A DNA stretch of 46,185 bases from Ruegeria atlantica (GCA_013032095.1 WQBJ01000028.1:1-46185), one strand, 5' to 3'; counted from the first letter of the stretch, positions 24,290-33,059 are shown. A program made the numbers and translations. The notes: generated by a model not told the origin, from the letters alone.

Positions 24290-24970
24290 TTGAGCCGCGT
24301 ATTTATGGAAGGACCGGAAACGTCCGTTCGCTGGACACACTTATCCCGCGACGACAGCAAATTGGCGAAACCCAGAGATCACGGCAAATCGAATTGCTTC
24401 TTTCGGATCATGTTGGCGCCACTCTTGTCGATCGCGATCTTGCTCGGGATTCCGTTTCACGAGAGCGTCTTTGCAAAGAACCTGCCTGCAGCTGGGCCAA
24501 TTCTTCTCTCAGACAGCATAAAATCAGGAGTTTTTCCCGCTTTGTCGACCGCTCGATACTGGTACATACATTCGCTGCGCACACGAATGTAAGTTTCGTC
24601 CTTGCGCCAAGACATCGGGGTGACACGCTCAACCGATTGTGCACGTGCCGCAATCAGTGGCGAGTATTCCCAACCCACCTGTTGAGAGTTGCGTGGTCAA
24701 CCTGCACGTCGCGATCCGCCATGATCTCCTCAAGGTCTCGGTAGGAAACATCTTAGCGGATACAAAAGAAGACTGCGAACGGGATCGCATCCTTCGGATA
24801 CAGCGCACCTTTGAAAAAAGTCATAGGCCAACCTTGAACTGAATAATACCTTCGCCACACAGGCGCTAACGCCATGAAGGTCAAGGTTCAAAAGTTTGCA
24901 ACAGATCCCATTTCGAGCACGCGCTATCAGAGTTGCGCTGGAACTGACATGTGGGGGCGGAGTTTGCGAC
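24290..24970 (-). mobile_element. decayed IS6-family insertion sequence, copy 2
   Basis: A minus-strand IS6 remnant. Its start-side terminal repeat is clear (AGTTTGCGAC at 24961-24970). The opposite end is degenerate but still shows the GGAAGG that follows the repeat in the other copies. The transposase gene inside is broken by a stop, a frameshift and an internal deletion. The element lies between the ABC operon and the complex I cluster, and its outer end is 14 bases from a candidate promoter for that cluster. Confidence 0.75.
24341..24824 (-). pseudogene. IS6-family transposase remnant with stop, frameshift and deletion
   Basis: Minus-strand reading gives FKGALYPKDAIPFAVFFCIR, a stop, then SYRDLEEIMADRDVQVDHAT and LNRWV. 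A frame change leads to EYSPLIAARAQSVERV, DETYIRVRSECMYQYRAVDK and FMLSERRIGPAAGRFFAKTL. After a TGA, NGIPSKIAIDKSGAN is joined directly to MIRKKQF. About 65-70 residues containing the third catalytic residue are therefore deleted, with the same 3' joining point as in copy 1. It cannot encode an active enzyme. Confidence 0.8.
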
Positions 24971-24983
24971 AGAATTGAAATTC

Positions 24984-25012
24984 TTGTTAAAATCGGTCGT
25001 TTGAGGCACAAT
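24984..25012 (+). promoter_or_regulatory. candidate promoter for the complex I operon
   Basis: TTGTTA (24984-24989) and CACAAT (25007-25012) are spaced by 17 bases, a fair sigma-70 type match, 83 bases before nuoJ. The box lies 14 bases outside the terminal repeat of the IS6 remnant and next to the palindrome GAATTGAAATTC (24972-24983). This is a consensus judgement only. Confidence 0.35.
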
Positions 25013-25095
25013 TCAAGGGTACATTGAACATTACCACAATCCGAATTCCGGCTGTATCAGGCCGGATTGAAAACGTACGTCGGGAGTCGACGTCG

Positions 25096-25593
25096 ATGGA
25101 ACAGGGGTTTTTTCTAGTATTTGCTATTGGGGCTGTTGCCGCGGCCCTGGGAATGGTTTTGGCGCGCAATCCAATCCACAGCGCGGTGGCATTGATGGCC
25201 TGTTTCGTCAATGTCTCGGCAATTTTTGTGATGCTTGAAGCACCGCTTCTCGCGGTTATCCAAATCTTTGTCTATGTTGGCGCGATTCTGGTCCTTTTCC
25301 TGTTCGTGACCATGATGCTTGATATCCGCGACGCGACGCTTCAGCGGTCCCTGCCGGGAAGCAACTTCGCCGCTTTCGGACTGGTTGCGCTGTTGGGGAT
25401 TGAGATGCTGGTTCTGGTCCTGATGGGCAAGCAGTTCCCGGAAACCGTCGCGGGGACCACAACCGGCGGCGAGATCCGCGAACTGGGGACCACGCTGTTC
25501 GCCGATTATCTGCTGCCCTTCGAAGTAGCCTCGGTCATCCTGCTTGTGGCTCTGGTCGGTGCCATCGTGTTGGCGCAGAAGGAGCCGCGCTGA
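25096..25593 (+). CDS. nuoJ: NADH:quinone oxidoreductase subunit J
   Basis: 165-residue inner-membrane subunit of complex I, part of the proton-pumping arm next to NuoK. It has five predicted helices. [20 protein letters not shown] and the conserved [17 protein letters not shown] (the helix with the pi-bulge in known structures) identify the family. The ATG at 25096 follows GGGAG by nine bases and places the start at the first helix; an in-frame start 72 bases earlier is unlikely. First gene of the plus-strand nuo run. It overlaps nuoK by one base (TGATG). Confidence 0.9.
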   Translation: MEQGFFLVFAIGAVAAALGMVLARNPIHSAVALMACFVNVSAIFVMLEAPLLAVIQIFVYVGAILVLFLFVTMMLDIRDATLQRSLPGSNFAAFGLVALLGIEMLVLVLMGKQFPETVAGTTTGGEIRELGTTLFADYLLPFEVASVILLVALVGAIVLAQKEPR

Positions 25594-25895
25594 TGGTGCC
25601 GCTGTCATGGTATATTGTTCTGGGTGTGATCCTGTTCGTCGTCGGTGCCGCCGGGGTGCTGGTGCGGCGCAACGTTCTGGTGGTGTTGATGTCGCTGGAA
25701 CTGCTGCTCAATTCAGTCAACATCAACTTCATCGCCTTCGCCCATTTCCATGACGATTTTCGCGGTCGTATTTTCGCGATTTTCGTTATTGCGATCACGG
25801 CTGCGGAAGTTGCCATCGCGCTTGGTATTCTTGTTGCCTTGGTGCGGAACAAGGCCACGTTGAAGGTCGATGAAATCACGACCATGCGGGGGTAG
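25593..25895 (+). CDS. nuoK: NADH:quinone oxidoreductase subunit K
   Basis: 100-residue, three-helix inner-membrane subunit related to MrpC. Both membrane glutamates needed for proton transfer are present: Glu36 in [10 protein letters not shown] and Glu72 in [10 protein letters not shown], at the same positions as in E. coli NuoK. The length is standard. It is translationally linked to nuoJ and lies two bases before the next antiporter-type gene. Confidence 0.93.
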   Translation: MVPLSWYIVLGVILFVVGAAGVLVRRNVLVVLMSLELLLNSVNINFIAFAHFHDDFRGRIFAIFVIAITAAEVAIALGILVALVRNKATLKVDEITTMRG

Positions 25896-25897
25896 GG

Positions 25898-27358
25898 GTG
25901 GAGGCGGTTGTTTCCATAAAGCCTCTACTCGCCGTCGCAGTCGCCGGTCTGGCATCTGGGCTAGTTCTTTTTCTGCGTTATCGCATTGGACCAAGAGACC
26001 TAGTGTCGCCCGTCGCATCCGTGGTGCTTTTCACGCTTGTGGCTTCAATGGCGCCCCGGGTTTTGTCGGGCGGAACCTATGAGCTTGTTCTGTTCCAAAT
26101 CCTGCCGGGGGTAGATTTCGCATTCCGCGTGGATGCGCTGGGGATGGTATTTGCCACCATATCCTCATTGCTGTGGGTTTTTGCATCGATCTATACCATC
26201 GGGTATATGCGCAGCCTCGGTGAACATGCGCAGACCAGGTTCTACATTTGCTTTGCCGCCAGCCTTGCGGCCGCCGTTGGAGGGGCGTTTGCGGCCAATC
26301 TCTTTACGCTGGTGATCTTCTACGAATTGTTGAGCCTCGTGACCTACCCACTGGTCTATCATCACGAGGACGACGAGGCCTGGGAGGGCAGCCGTAAATA
26401 CCTCGTCTACCTAATGGGCGCATCAAAAAGTGCTTTGCTGGCAGCTATTGCGCTGACCTACCATTTGGCAGGCACGCTCGATTTCGTGCCGGGTGGACTG
26501 CTGGCCGGGGTCGAAGCCGCGCCGATCCTGCTGACCGTCGTTTATTTCTGCTACCTCTTCGGCTTCGCAAAGGCGGCGTTGATGCCGTTACATGCCTGGC
26601 TGCCCGCAGCAATGGTGGCCCCAACCCCGGTCAGCGCGCTTCTGCATGCCGTGGCGGTGGTGAAAATGGGCGTCTTCTGCGTACTGCGTGTGGTGTTCGA
26701 TGTTTTCGGCACCGGGCTGATGGAGGCGCTGGGGCTGGCAATCGCCACGGCTTATTTGGCCTCTTTCACCATTCTGACCGCGTCGATCTACGCGCTGACC
26801 CGCGACGATCTGAAGGCGCGGCTGGCGTATTCCACGGTCAGTCAACTGTCCTACATAATCCTGGGGGCGGTTCTGTTTTCGCCCGTCGCAATGGTGGGTG
26901 GTATTATCCATATCGCCGCGCATGCTTTCTCGAAGATCACGTTGTTCTTTTGCGCGGGTTCGATCTTTTGCGCCACGGGTAAACGGAAGATCAGCGAAAT
27001 GGGCGGCATCGGGCGGCAACTGCCCTGGACCATGGCTGCATTCTTTGTGGGGTCGCTCGGCATGATCGGCGTGCCGCCGGCCGGAGGATTTGTATCCAAG
27101 TGGTATTTGGCATGGGGTTCGGTCGAAGCGGGGCAATTCGTATTTCTGGTCGTGCTGTTGGTCAGCTCAATATTGAATGCGGCCTATTTTCTACCGGTCA
27201 GCTATTTTGCCTTTTTTGGTAAAGAACCGGATGGGGAAAACCACGTCCGTGAAATTCCATTGGTCGCGGTGCCGCTTGTCGCCACTGCGATCCTGTCGCT
27301 CTTAATGGGCATTTTTCCGGGTTACTTCATCACATTGGCAGAGGAGGTGGTCAGATGA
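25898..27358 (+). CDS. complex I antiporter-type subunit, NuoL/MrpD-like (short)
   Basis: 486-residue membrane protein with about 14 helices, homologous to NuoL/M/N and MrpD. Key residues are Glu143 on TM5 (VIFYELLSL), Lys225 on TM7 (FAKAALMPLHAWLP) and Lys256 on TM8 (AVVKMGVF). It is about 120 residues shorter than usual NuoL and has no long C-terminal amphipathic helix, so despite sitting in the NuoL position after NuoK it resembles MrpD. The GTG start follows GGGGG. Its stop overlaps the next gene (ATGA). It may be an extra pump module or the MrpD-like partner of the next NuoL-like subunit. Confidence 0.85.
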   Translation: MEAVVSIKPLLAVAVAGLASGLVLFLRYRIGPRDLVSPVASVVLFTLVASMAPRVLSGGTYELVLFQILPGVDFAFRVDALGMVFATISSLLWVFASIYTIGYMRSLGEHAQTRFYICFAASLAAAVGGAFAANLFTLVIFYELLSLVTYPLVYHHEDDEAWEGSRKYLVYLMGASKSALLAAIALTYHLAGTLDFVPGGLLAGVEAAPILLTVVYFCYLFGFAKAALMPLHAWLPAAMVAPTPVSALLHAVAVVKMGVFCVLRVVFDVFGTGLMEALGLAIATAYLASFTILTASIYALTRDDLKARLAYSTVSQLSYIILGAVLFSPVAMVGGIIHIAAHAFSKITLFFCAGSIFCATGKRKISEMGGIGRQLPWTMAAFFVGSLGMIGVPPAGGFVSKWYLAWGSVEAGQFVFLVVLLVSSILNAAYFLPVSYFAFFGKEPDGENHVREIPLVAVPLVATAILSLLMGIFPGYFITLAEEVVR

Positions 27359-27609
27359 TCGCGCGTGTCGTCAGTTTTTTTGGAGACTCGGATTATGCCA
27401 ATCTCCGCCTTCGTTTGTTCTATCTGGTGTTGGCTCTGATCGTCGCGGTGGATTTTGTGGTGCCCCGTGAACATGTTGAATTCCTGTGGGAACGTTTGCC
27501 GGGTTGGTCGGCCGTTTATGGGTTTGGCTCGTGCGGGGCGATCATATTTGTTTCCAAGTTTCTCGGTCATCAGGGCGGGCTCATGCGGCCTGAAGACTAC
27601 TATGACTGA
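27355..27609 (+). CDS. small two-helix membrane protein inside the complex I operon
   Basis: 84 residues with two predicted helices (about 21-37, LFYLVLALIVAVDFVVP, and about 53-69, SAVYGFGSCGAIIFVSKF) and a short acidic tail RPEDYYD. It overlaps both neighbours (ATGA upstream, eight bases downstream), so it is made in step with the two antiporter-type subunits. It is not one of the fourteen Nuo subunits. Similar small proteins with GFxAVYGF and a terminal DYYD occur, to my recollection, beside Mrp/NuoL-type subunits in other bacteria. An assembly or accessory role is inferred. Confidence 0.75.
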   Translation: MIARVVSFFGDSDYANLRLRLFYLVLALIVAVDFVVPREHVEFLWERLPGWSAVYGFGSCGAIIFVSKFLGHQGGLMRPEDYYD

Positions 27610-29362
27610 GTTCGTGCACCCAACCATTTTGTTCTTCACCGGAGCCCTGGTGATCCCGTTTCTGAGCGGAATGGTCCGCAAGCTCTGGTTGCTGTTAATC
27701 CCGGCCCTTGCCGTTGCCGTCGTAGTGATATCCCAATCAGGCTCTTATGGCGCGGTCCGGTTTCTGGGACAGGAGCTATTGATTGCGCGGGTCGACAAGC
27801 TGAGCCTCGTCTTTGCCACCGTTTTCACGATCATGGCGCTGATAGGCATGATCTATGCGCTGCACCTGAAACGCCCCGGCCAACATGTCGCAGCCTTCCT
27901 CTATGTCGGCAGCGCGCTGGGGGTAGTGTTTGCCGGCGATTACCTGACACTCTTCGTATTCTGGGAAGGCATGGCCTTTGCCTCTGCCTATCTCATCTTT
28001 GCCGCAGGCGGAGAAAAGGCGGTTCAGGCCGGTTTCCGCTATCTGATGGTGCATCTAACCGGGGGTGTCGCGCTGTTGGGCGGGGTTATCCTGCACGGCG
28101 CGGCAACGGGATCGGTCATGTTTGGCCCGGTTGAGGGACCGCTGGGTGTAGCCGCGTATCTGATCCTGATCGGCTTCACCCTGAACGCCGCCGTGCCGCC
28201 CTTGAATGCCTGGCTGACGGATGCCTATCCCGAGGCCACTGTCACCGGTGCGGTATTCTTGAGCGCATTCACCACCAAGACCGCCGTCTATGTGCTGGCT
28301 CGTGGCTTTCCCGGAACCGAACTACTGGTCTGGTTCGGAACCGCCATGGCGATCTACGGGGTGATCTATGCGGTGATGGAAAACGATTGCCGCCGCCTGC
28401 TGGCCTATCACATCGTCAGTCAGGTGGGATACATGGTGGCCGGAATCGGTATCGGAACCGAGATGGCGGTGAATGGCGCAACCAGCCACGCCTTTGCCCA
28501 TATCCTGTACAAGGCACTGTTGTTCATGGGAGCCGGTGCAGTGATCTATGTCACCGGGCGGCGCAAACTGACCGAACTTGGCGGGCTCTACCGGACTATG
28601 CCGCTGACCGTGCTACTTTACATGATCGGGGCATTCGCAATTTCCGCCTTTCCCTTCTTCTCAGGCTTCGTCACCAAGTCGATGGTGGTGTCCGCTGCCG
28701 GGTACGATCACCGGGCGGCGGTGCTGCTGCTGCTGACGCTGGCGTCGTCGGGGACGTTTCTGCATACCGGTCTGAAGCTGCCTTATTATATGTTCTTCGG
28801 TCGCGATTGCGGCCTGCGTCCGCCCGAGCCGCCGCGCAACATGCTGATCGCTATGTCCATCGCCGCGGCACTGTGTATCGGCATCGGCGTCTATCCTGCG
28901 CCGCTTTATGCGCTGCTGCCTTATGAGGTCGATTATCATCCCTATACTTGGGCGCATGTGAGCGAAAGCCTTGGCATTCTGATGTTCACGGCTCTTGGCT
29001 TTGTCCTGTTCCTGAAGGCGCTGGATCCCGAGGATACGATCAGCATCGACACCGATTGGTTCTATCGCAAGGGCGCGCGGGCGTTCATGCGTTTCGCCGA
29101 AAAGCCGTTCGCGCGCTACGAGCAGGCGGTAAGTTCGGTGTCGGAAAAAACGCTGCTGCCCTTCATGCATCGTTCGGCCCATTTAGGATTACGAGCCGAT
29201 CTCGGCGGGATTGATGCGGTCGTGAACGGCGTTGCCCGCATGGTCCTGCGCAACGGGGAGCGATTGCGCAGGGTCCAGACCGGAATTGTGACTCACTATG
29301 CCGTGGGAATGGTTGCGGGCGTAATTGCAGCCATCACCATTTTCGCCGTCGTGTGGCTTTAG
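27602..29362 (+). CDS. nuoL: additional complex I antiporter-type subunit, NuoL-like with C-terminal lateral segment
   Basis: 586-residue membrane protein of the NuoL/M/MrpA-D family. TM5 carries Glu122 (FVFWEGMAF) and TM8 carries Lys226 (AFTTKTAVY). The usual TM7 lysine is replaced: FTLNAAVPPLNAWL has Asn195 there. After TM14-15 comes a ~100-residue partly amphipathic stretch (SIDTDWFYRKGARAFM ... NGERLRRVQTG) and a last helix (MVAGVIAAITIFAVVWL). This resembles the lateral helix and TM16 of true NuoL. I start at ATG 27602, overlapping the small gene; earlier in-frame starts are inside it. Symbol given by this C terminus; calling it a fourth antiporter subunit is equally fair. Confidence 0.8.
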   Translation: MTEFVHPTILFFTGALVIPFLSGMVRKLWLLLIPALAVAVVVISQSGSYGAVRFLGQELLIARVDKLSLVFATVFTIMALIGMIYALHLKRPGQHVAAFLYVGSALGVVFAGDYLTLFVFWEGMAFASAYLIFAAGGEKAVQAGFRYLMVHLTGGVALLGGVILHGAATGSVMFGPVEGPLGVAAYLILIGFTLNAAVPPLNAWLTDAYPEATVTGAVFLSAFTTKTAVYVLARGFPGTELLVWFGTAMAIYGVIYAVMENDCRRLLAYHIVSQVGYMVAGIGIGTEMAVNGATSHAFAHILYKALLFMGAGAVIYVTGRRKLTELGGLYRTMPLTVLLYMIGAFAISAFPFFSGFVTKSMVVSAAGYDHRAAVLLLLTLASSGTFLHTGLKLPYYMFFGRDCGLRPPEPPRNMLIAMSIAAALCIGIGVYPAPLYALLPYEVDYHPYTWAHVSESLGILMFTALGFVLFLKALDPEDTISIDTDWFYRKGARAFMRFAEKPFARYEQAVSSVSEKTLLPFMHRSAHLGLRADLGGIDAVVNGVARMVLRNGERLRRVQTGIVTHYAVGMVAGVIAAITIFAVVWL

Positions 29363-29370
29363 GGGGTGGT

Positions 29371-30846
29371 ATGGGGTTTCCACTTCTCAGCCTCATCATC
29401 TTCCTGCCGGCGGCGGGGGCTGTTGCTATTCTGTTCATGCGGGACCCAAAGACGATTAAATGGACCGCGCTTGTTGTCACGCTTATTGATTTTAGCCTCT
29501 GTCTGCTTTTGCTGCTGGGTTTCGACACCGCCACGTACGAGATGCAATTCGCCGAAGAACGGAACTGGATACCGGCGCTGGGGATCAAGTATGCGGTCGC
29601 GGTTGACGGTATATCGGTTCTTTTTGTCTTTCTCACTGCGCTTCTTGGCTGGATCTGCGTTCTTGCATCGTGGAACGCCATCGAGACGATGATCAAAGCC
29701 TTTATGGTCAGCCTGCTTGCGATGCAGACACTGATGCTGGGCGTCTTTTCGGCGCTTGATCTGTTTCTGTTCTACGTGTTTTGGGAGGCGATGCTGGTGC
29801 CGATGTACGCAATCATCGGCATTTGGGGCGGAGAGCGGCGCGTGTATGCTGCGTTCAAGTTTTTCCTCTACACATTGGCCGGCAGTGTCCTGTTTCTGAT
29901 CGGAATCATAGTGCTGTATTTTCAGGGCGGCAGGACCTTCGACATTCTCGCCCTGATGAATGCGGATCTGAGTTTCGTGACGCAAGCCTGGTTGTTCTTT
30001 GCCTTCCTCATCGCCTTTGCCGTGAAAGTGCCGATGGTACCGGTGCACACCTGGCTACCCGATGCCCATGTCGAGGCACCCACTGCCGGGAGCATTATTC
30101 TGGCGGGTGTTCTGCTGAAGATGGGCGCCTACGGTTTTCTGCGCTTTTCACTACCGATGCTGCCCGAGGCGTCTGTCTATTTTTCGACCCTCATGTTGAT
30201 CCTTTCCGCCATTGCAATTGTCTATGGGGGGTTGCTGGCACTGGCGCAGGACGACCTGAAAAAACTGGTGGCCTATTCCAGCATCTCCCATATGGGCTTT
30301 GTCACGCTCGGGATTTTTGCACTGAACAGCCAAGGTATGGCGGGTGGAATCTTGCAGATGTTCAACCACGGCGTCACCACTGGGGCGCTGTTTCTGTTTG
30401 TCGGGCTGATGTACGAGCGAACGCATAGCCGCAGTATCGCTGATTACGGCGGGCTGATGAAAATCGCACCGCTGTGCTCCATCTTCCTCGGGTTGTTTAC
30501 GCTGTCATCAATGGCGCTGCCCGGGTTGAATTCTTTTGTCGGCGAATTGCTTATCCTGTCGGGTGCCTTTGCTGCCAATCCACTGCTGGCGGGCATTTCG
30601 ATCCTTGGCGCTGTTCTTGCAGCTGCATATTTGCTGAGCATGTTCCGGCGTGTGGCCCTGGGCACCGCTACCGTGGGCGAGCGGTTTGATTTCTGGGATC
30701 TCAATCGACGTGAGCTTGCCGCGATCCTGCCTCTTGCCGTTCTGGTGATCTGGATTGGGCTTTATCCAAAACCGTTCCTTAACGTCATCCAAATTTCGGC
30801 CGATCACTTGCTGACACAGGTGCATGACAAGGGAGGGGCAGAGTGA
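29371..30846 (+). CDS. nuoM: NADH:quinone oxidoreductase subunit M
   Basis: 491-residue antiporter-type proton-pumping subunit with about 14 helices. TM5 Glu139 (YVFWEAMLVPMYAIIG), TM7 Lys (AVKVPMVPVHTWLPDAHVEAP) and TM8 Lys (LLKMGAYGF) are all present, as are the family segments VAYSSISHMGFVTLG and FNHGVTTGALFL. The length is normal. ATG 29371 follows AGGGGGT, eight bases after the previous stop. The stop overlaps the nuoN start. Confidence 0.93.
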   Translation: MGFPLLSLIIFLPAAGAVAILFMRDPKTIKWTALVVTLIDFSLCLLLLLGFDTATYEMQFAEERNWIPALGIKYAVAVDGISVLFVFLTALLGWICVLASWNAIETMIKAFMVSLLAMQTLMLGVFSALDLFLFYVFWEAMLVPMYAIIGIWGGERRVYAAFKFFLYTLAGSVLFLIGIIVLYFQGGRTFDILALMNADLSFVTQAWLFFAFLIAFAVKVPMVPVHTWLPDAHVEAPTAGSIILAGVLLKMGAYGFLRFSLPMLPEASVYFSTLMLILSAIAIVYGGLLALAQDDLKKLVAYSSISHMGFVTLGIFALNSQGMAGGILQMFNHGVTTGALFLFVGLMYERTHSRSIADYGGLMKIAPLCSIFLGLFTLSSMALPGLNSFVGELLILSGAFAANPLLAGISILGAVLAAAYLLSMFRRVALGTATVGERFDFWDLNRRELAAILPLAVLVIWIGLYPKPFLNVIQISADHLLTQVHDKGGAE

Positions 30847-32282
30847 ATCAGGCGCAACTCCTCCAGTCGGTTCTGGCCAGTCTGCCCGAGATCGTGGTGA
30901 TCACTGGGGCCTGCGTTCTGTTGATCCTGAGTCTGTTTGTCCGGCCCGAGCGCGGGTATTTTCTGGATCTGGCCGCGATTGCTGTGGTTCTCGTCGCCGC
31001 TGCACTGACCTGGGCATCGGCAGACAATGACCTGCTGGTCTATTCCGGTATGTTCGTGTCCGATCGCTTTTCCGCCTTTTTCAAGGCCATCTTCTACATC
31101 GCTACCGTGCTGACTTTCTTACTGTCGCGCCGATATGTCGAGATCGAACGAGTCCAGCGCGGCGAATACAACGTGCTGCTGCTGTTTTCGCTTTCCGGCA
31201 TGATGATCATGGCCTCGGCCACCGATCTGCTGTCAATCTATGTCGGGCTCGAGCTGATGGCGCTTTGCACCTATGTTCTCACGGGGCTTCTGCGACGCGA
31301 GGTGCGCTCGAACGAAGCGGCGCTGAAGTACGTGATCCTGGGCGCGGTTTCGACGGGCGTGTTCTTGTACGGCGTGTCATTGATCTATGGGTTGACCGGC
31401 ACCACAGAGCTCAACGGTATCGCCGCCGCTGTCACGGGGACCCAACGTGATCCCGGTCTGTTGTTGGCGGTCGTGTTTATCGTTGCCGGATTGGTTTTCA
31501 AGGTCGGCGCGGTGCCATTTCATATGTGGGTCCCCGATGTCTATGAGGGCGCACCCACCCCTATTACCGCCTTCATGTCCGTGGGTCCTAAGGCCGCCGG
31601 TTTCGCTGTAATCCTGCGGGTTGTTCTGAACCCGCTATTGGCTGCGACCGAAGTCTGGATTGTCGTTGCAGTGATTGCCGTCTTCACAATGGCGCTCGGC
31701 AGTTTCGTGGCACTGGTACAGGACAACATCAAGCGCCTGCTAGCCTATTCCAGCATCGCCCATTCCGGCTTTGTGCTGCTGGGCATCGTGGCGGGCGGCC
31801 CGGATGGGGCGGCAAGTGTGATGCTATACCTGCTCATCTACACCTTCATGACAATCGGTATGTTTGCCGCCGTCATCGCGATGCGGTCCGAGGCGAGCCG
31901 GGGAGAGGCCATCGATGACTATTCGGGCCTTTCCAGATCGCACCCCGCGATTGCCCTGTCGATGCTGCTGTTTTTGTTTGCTTTGGCCGGCATCCCGCCG
32001 ACGGCGGGATTCTTTGCAAAATTTTACGTACTGGTCGCGTTAATTGAAGGGGGCCATGTCGCGATTTCTGTCATTGCAGTATTGTTGAGCGTGGTTGCCG
32101 CCTATTTCTACATCCGCATCGTCATGGTGATCTACATGCGCAACCCTGCAGGAAATTTCGACCTGGCGCTTACGCCCGGTCTGAAACTGGCGCTTGCGAT
32201 TGCCGCGCTGGGGACCATCGTGATCGGCTTGCTACCCGCGTGGTTCCTGGAACTGGCGCGATCGTCGGTGTTGGCGGGTTAG
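30843..32282 (+). CDS. nuoN: NADH:quinone oxidoreductase subunit N
   Basis: 479-residue antiporter-type subunit with about 14 helices, adjacent to NuoK in the assembled arm. TM5 Glu137 (YVGLELMALCTYVL), TM7 Lys (VFKVGAVPFHMWVPDVYEGAP) and the PKAAGF lysine on TM8 are intact. LLAYSSIAHSGFVLLG and AGIPPTAGFFAKFYVL are standard. It starts with GTG overlapping the nuoM stop (GTGA). It is the last gene of the membrane-arm block before the orphan gene. Confidence 0.93.
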   Translation: MNQAQLLQSVLASLPEIVVITGACVLLILSLFVRPERGYFLDLAAIAVVLVAAALTWASADNDLLVYSGMFVSDRFSAFFKAIFYIATVLTFLLSRRYVEIERVQRGEYNVLLLFSLSGMMIMASATDLLSIYVGLELMALCTYVLTGLLRREVRSNEAALKYVILGAVSTGVFLYGVSLIYGLTGTTELNGIAAAVTGTQRDPGLLLAVVFIVAGLVFKVGAVPFHMWVPDVYEGAPTPITAFMSVGPKAAGFAVILRVVLNPLLAATEVWIVVAVIAVFTMALGSFVALVQDNIKRLLAYSSIAHSGFVLLGIVAGGPDGAASVMLYLLIYTFMTIGMFAAVIAMRSEASRGEAIDDYSGLSRSHPAIALSMLLFLFALAGIPPTAGFFAKFYVLVALIEGGHVAISVIAVLLSVVAAYFYIRIVMVIYMRNPAGNFDLALTPGLKLALAIAALGTIVIGLLPAWFLELARSSVLAG

Positions 32283-32335
32283 GCGGCCGTGTCACTGCCC
32301 CTGAAAACTGGAATCGACGTGCTGTTTGTGGTAGA

Positions 32336-32965
32336 ATGCGCAACAATACGTTCAAGTTATTGGTGTATATCCGGAGCGAGGGACCGCTTTTATTAGGAGG
32401 ATATTCCAATGAATGTCTTGGAGCATATCTATACTTTGGAAAACACCTGAACACGTTGGAACAATCCGCCGACAATCCGTCGAAGGACGCGTTTGCGGCG
32501 GTTCGTTCAGCAGTTGACGATGCCAAGTCGCATAATGGGCGCGCTACCCGGGTGATTGCCGATCTGTCACGTCTGGACAGCGCGCTGGCATCGTTCGGTG
32601 CTCTGCACGGAGGCGGTGAAAAGGGCGACGCCAAATTGCAGGCTCTGACGCATGAGGCGCAGGCGGCGCTGACACGCGACCTTTCAAAACGCCGGGCGGA
32701 ACTGATGGCGTATGTCGGACGCAAGATGGCTGACGATGGAAACACCGCATATGTCCGCGCGATCAGGGACCGCGATGCGTTCGGGCCTCCTGTAGTCTCT
32801 AATGGCGCCCTGCAGGTTTATGTCGGCGCGGACGGGGCAGGCGATCCGGATGACGGAATCGACGACCTGACTGTAACATGTGGCGTCTGGGTCTGTGTCT
32901 TTGACCGATGTGCGTGTGTCGAGTGGGAATGCAGCGGCGACGGGCCGAGTGGTAGCTTCCCCTAG
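32336..32965 (+). CDS. orphan helical protein with cysteine-rich tail, between nuoN and nuoA
   Basis: Open from at least 32336; up to 209 residues. I do not recognise the family. The body is helical and charged (DAFAAVRSAVDDAKSHNG; KLQALTHEAQAALTRDLSKR). The last ~40 residues switch to Gly/Asp and five Cys (CGVWVC, CACVEWEC). No signal peptide or helix spans the membrane. The start is uncertain: the only strong ribosome site (AGGAGG, 32395-32400) serves an ATG at 32409 in a different frame, which ends after 13 codons (MNVLEHIYTLENT). A real single-base shift or an assembly error between 32409 and 32450 would join that start to the main frame. Confidence 0.5.
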   Translation: MRNNTFKLLVYIRSEGPLLLGGYSNECLGAYLYFGKHLNTLEQSADNPSKDAFAAVRSAVDDAKSHNGRATRVIADLSRLDSALASFGALHGGGEKGDAKLQALTHEAQAALTRDLSKRRAELMAYVGRKMADDGNTAYVRAIRDRDAFGPPVVSNGALQVYVGADGAGDPDDGIDDLTVTCGVWVCVFDRCACVEWECSGDGPSGSFP

Positions 32966-33059
32966 AGCTTGCCACGCACCATTTTGCGGGTCGAAGAGCC
33001 CCTTCACGCAGGTTTTAAGTTGAAAAACATGCGCCCCCGTTTATCCTTATTGGCAGGCA

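Noticed and set aside
32409..32450. Programmed -1 frameshift in the orphan gene between nuoN and nuoA
   Set aside because: The local sequence TTGGAAAACACCTGA is not a good slippery heptamer and no strong downstream stem was seen. A simple indel or sequencing error is more likely.
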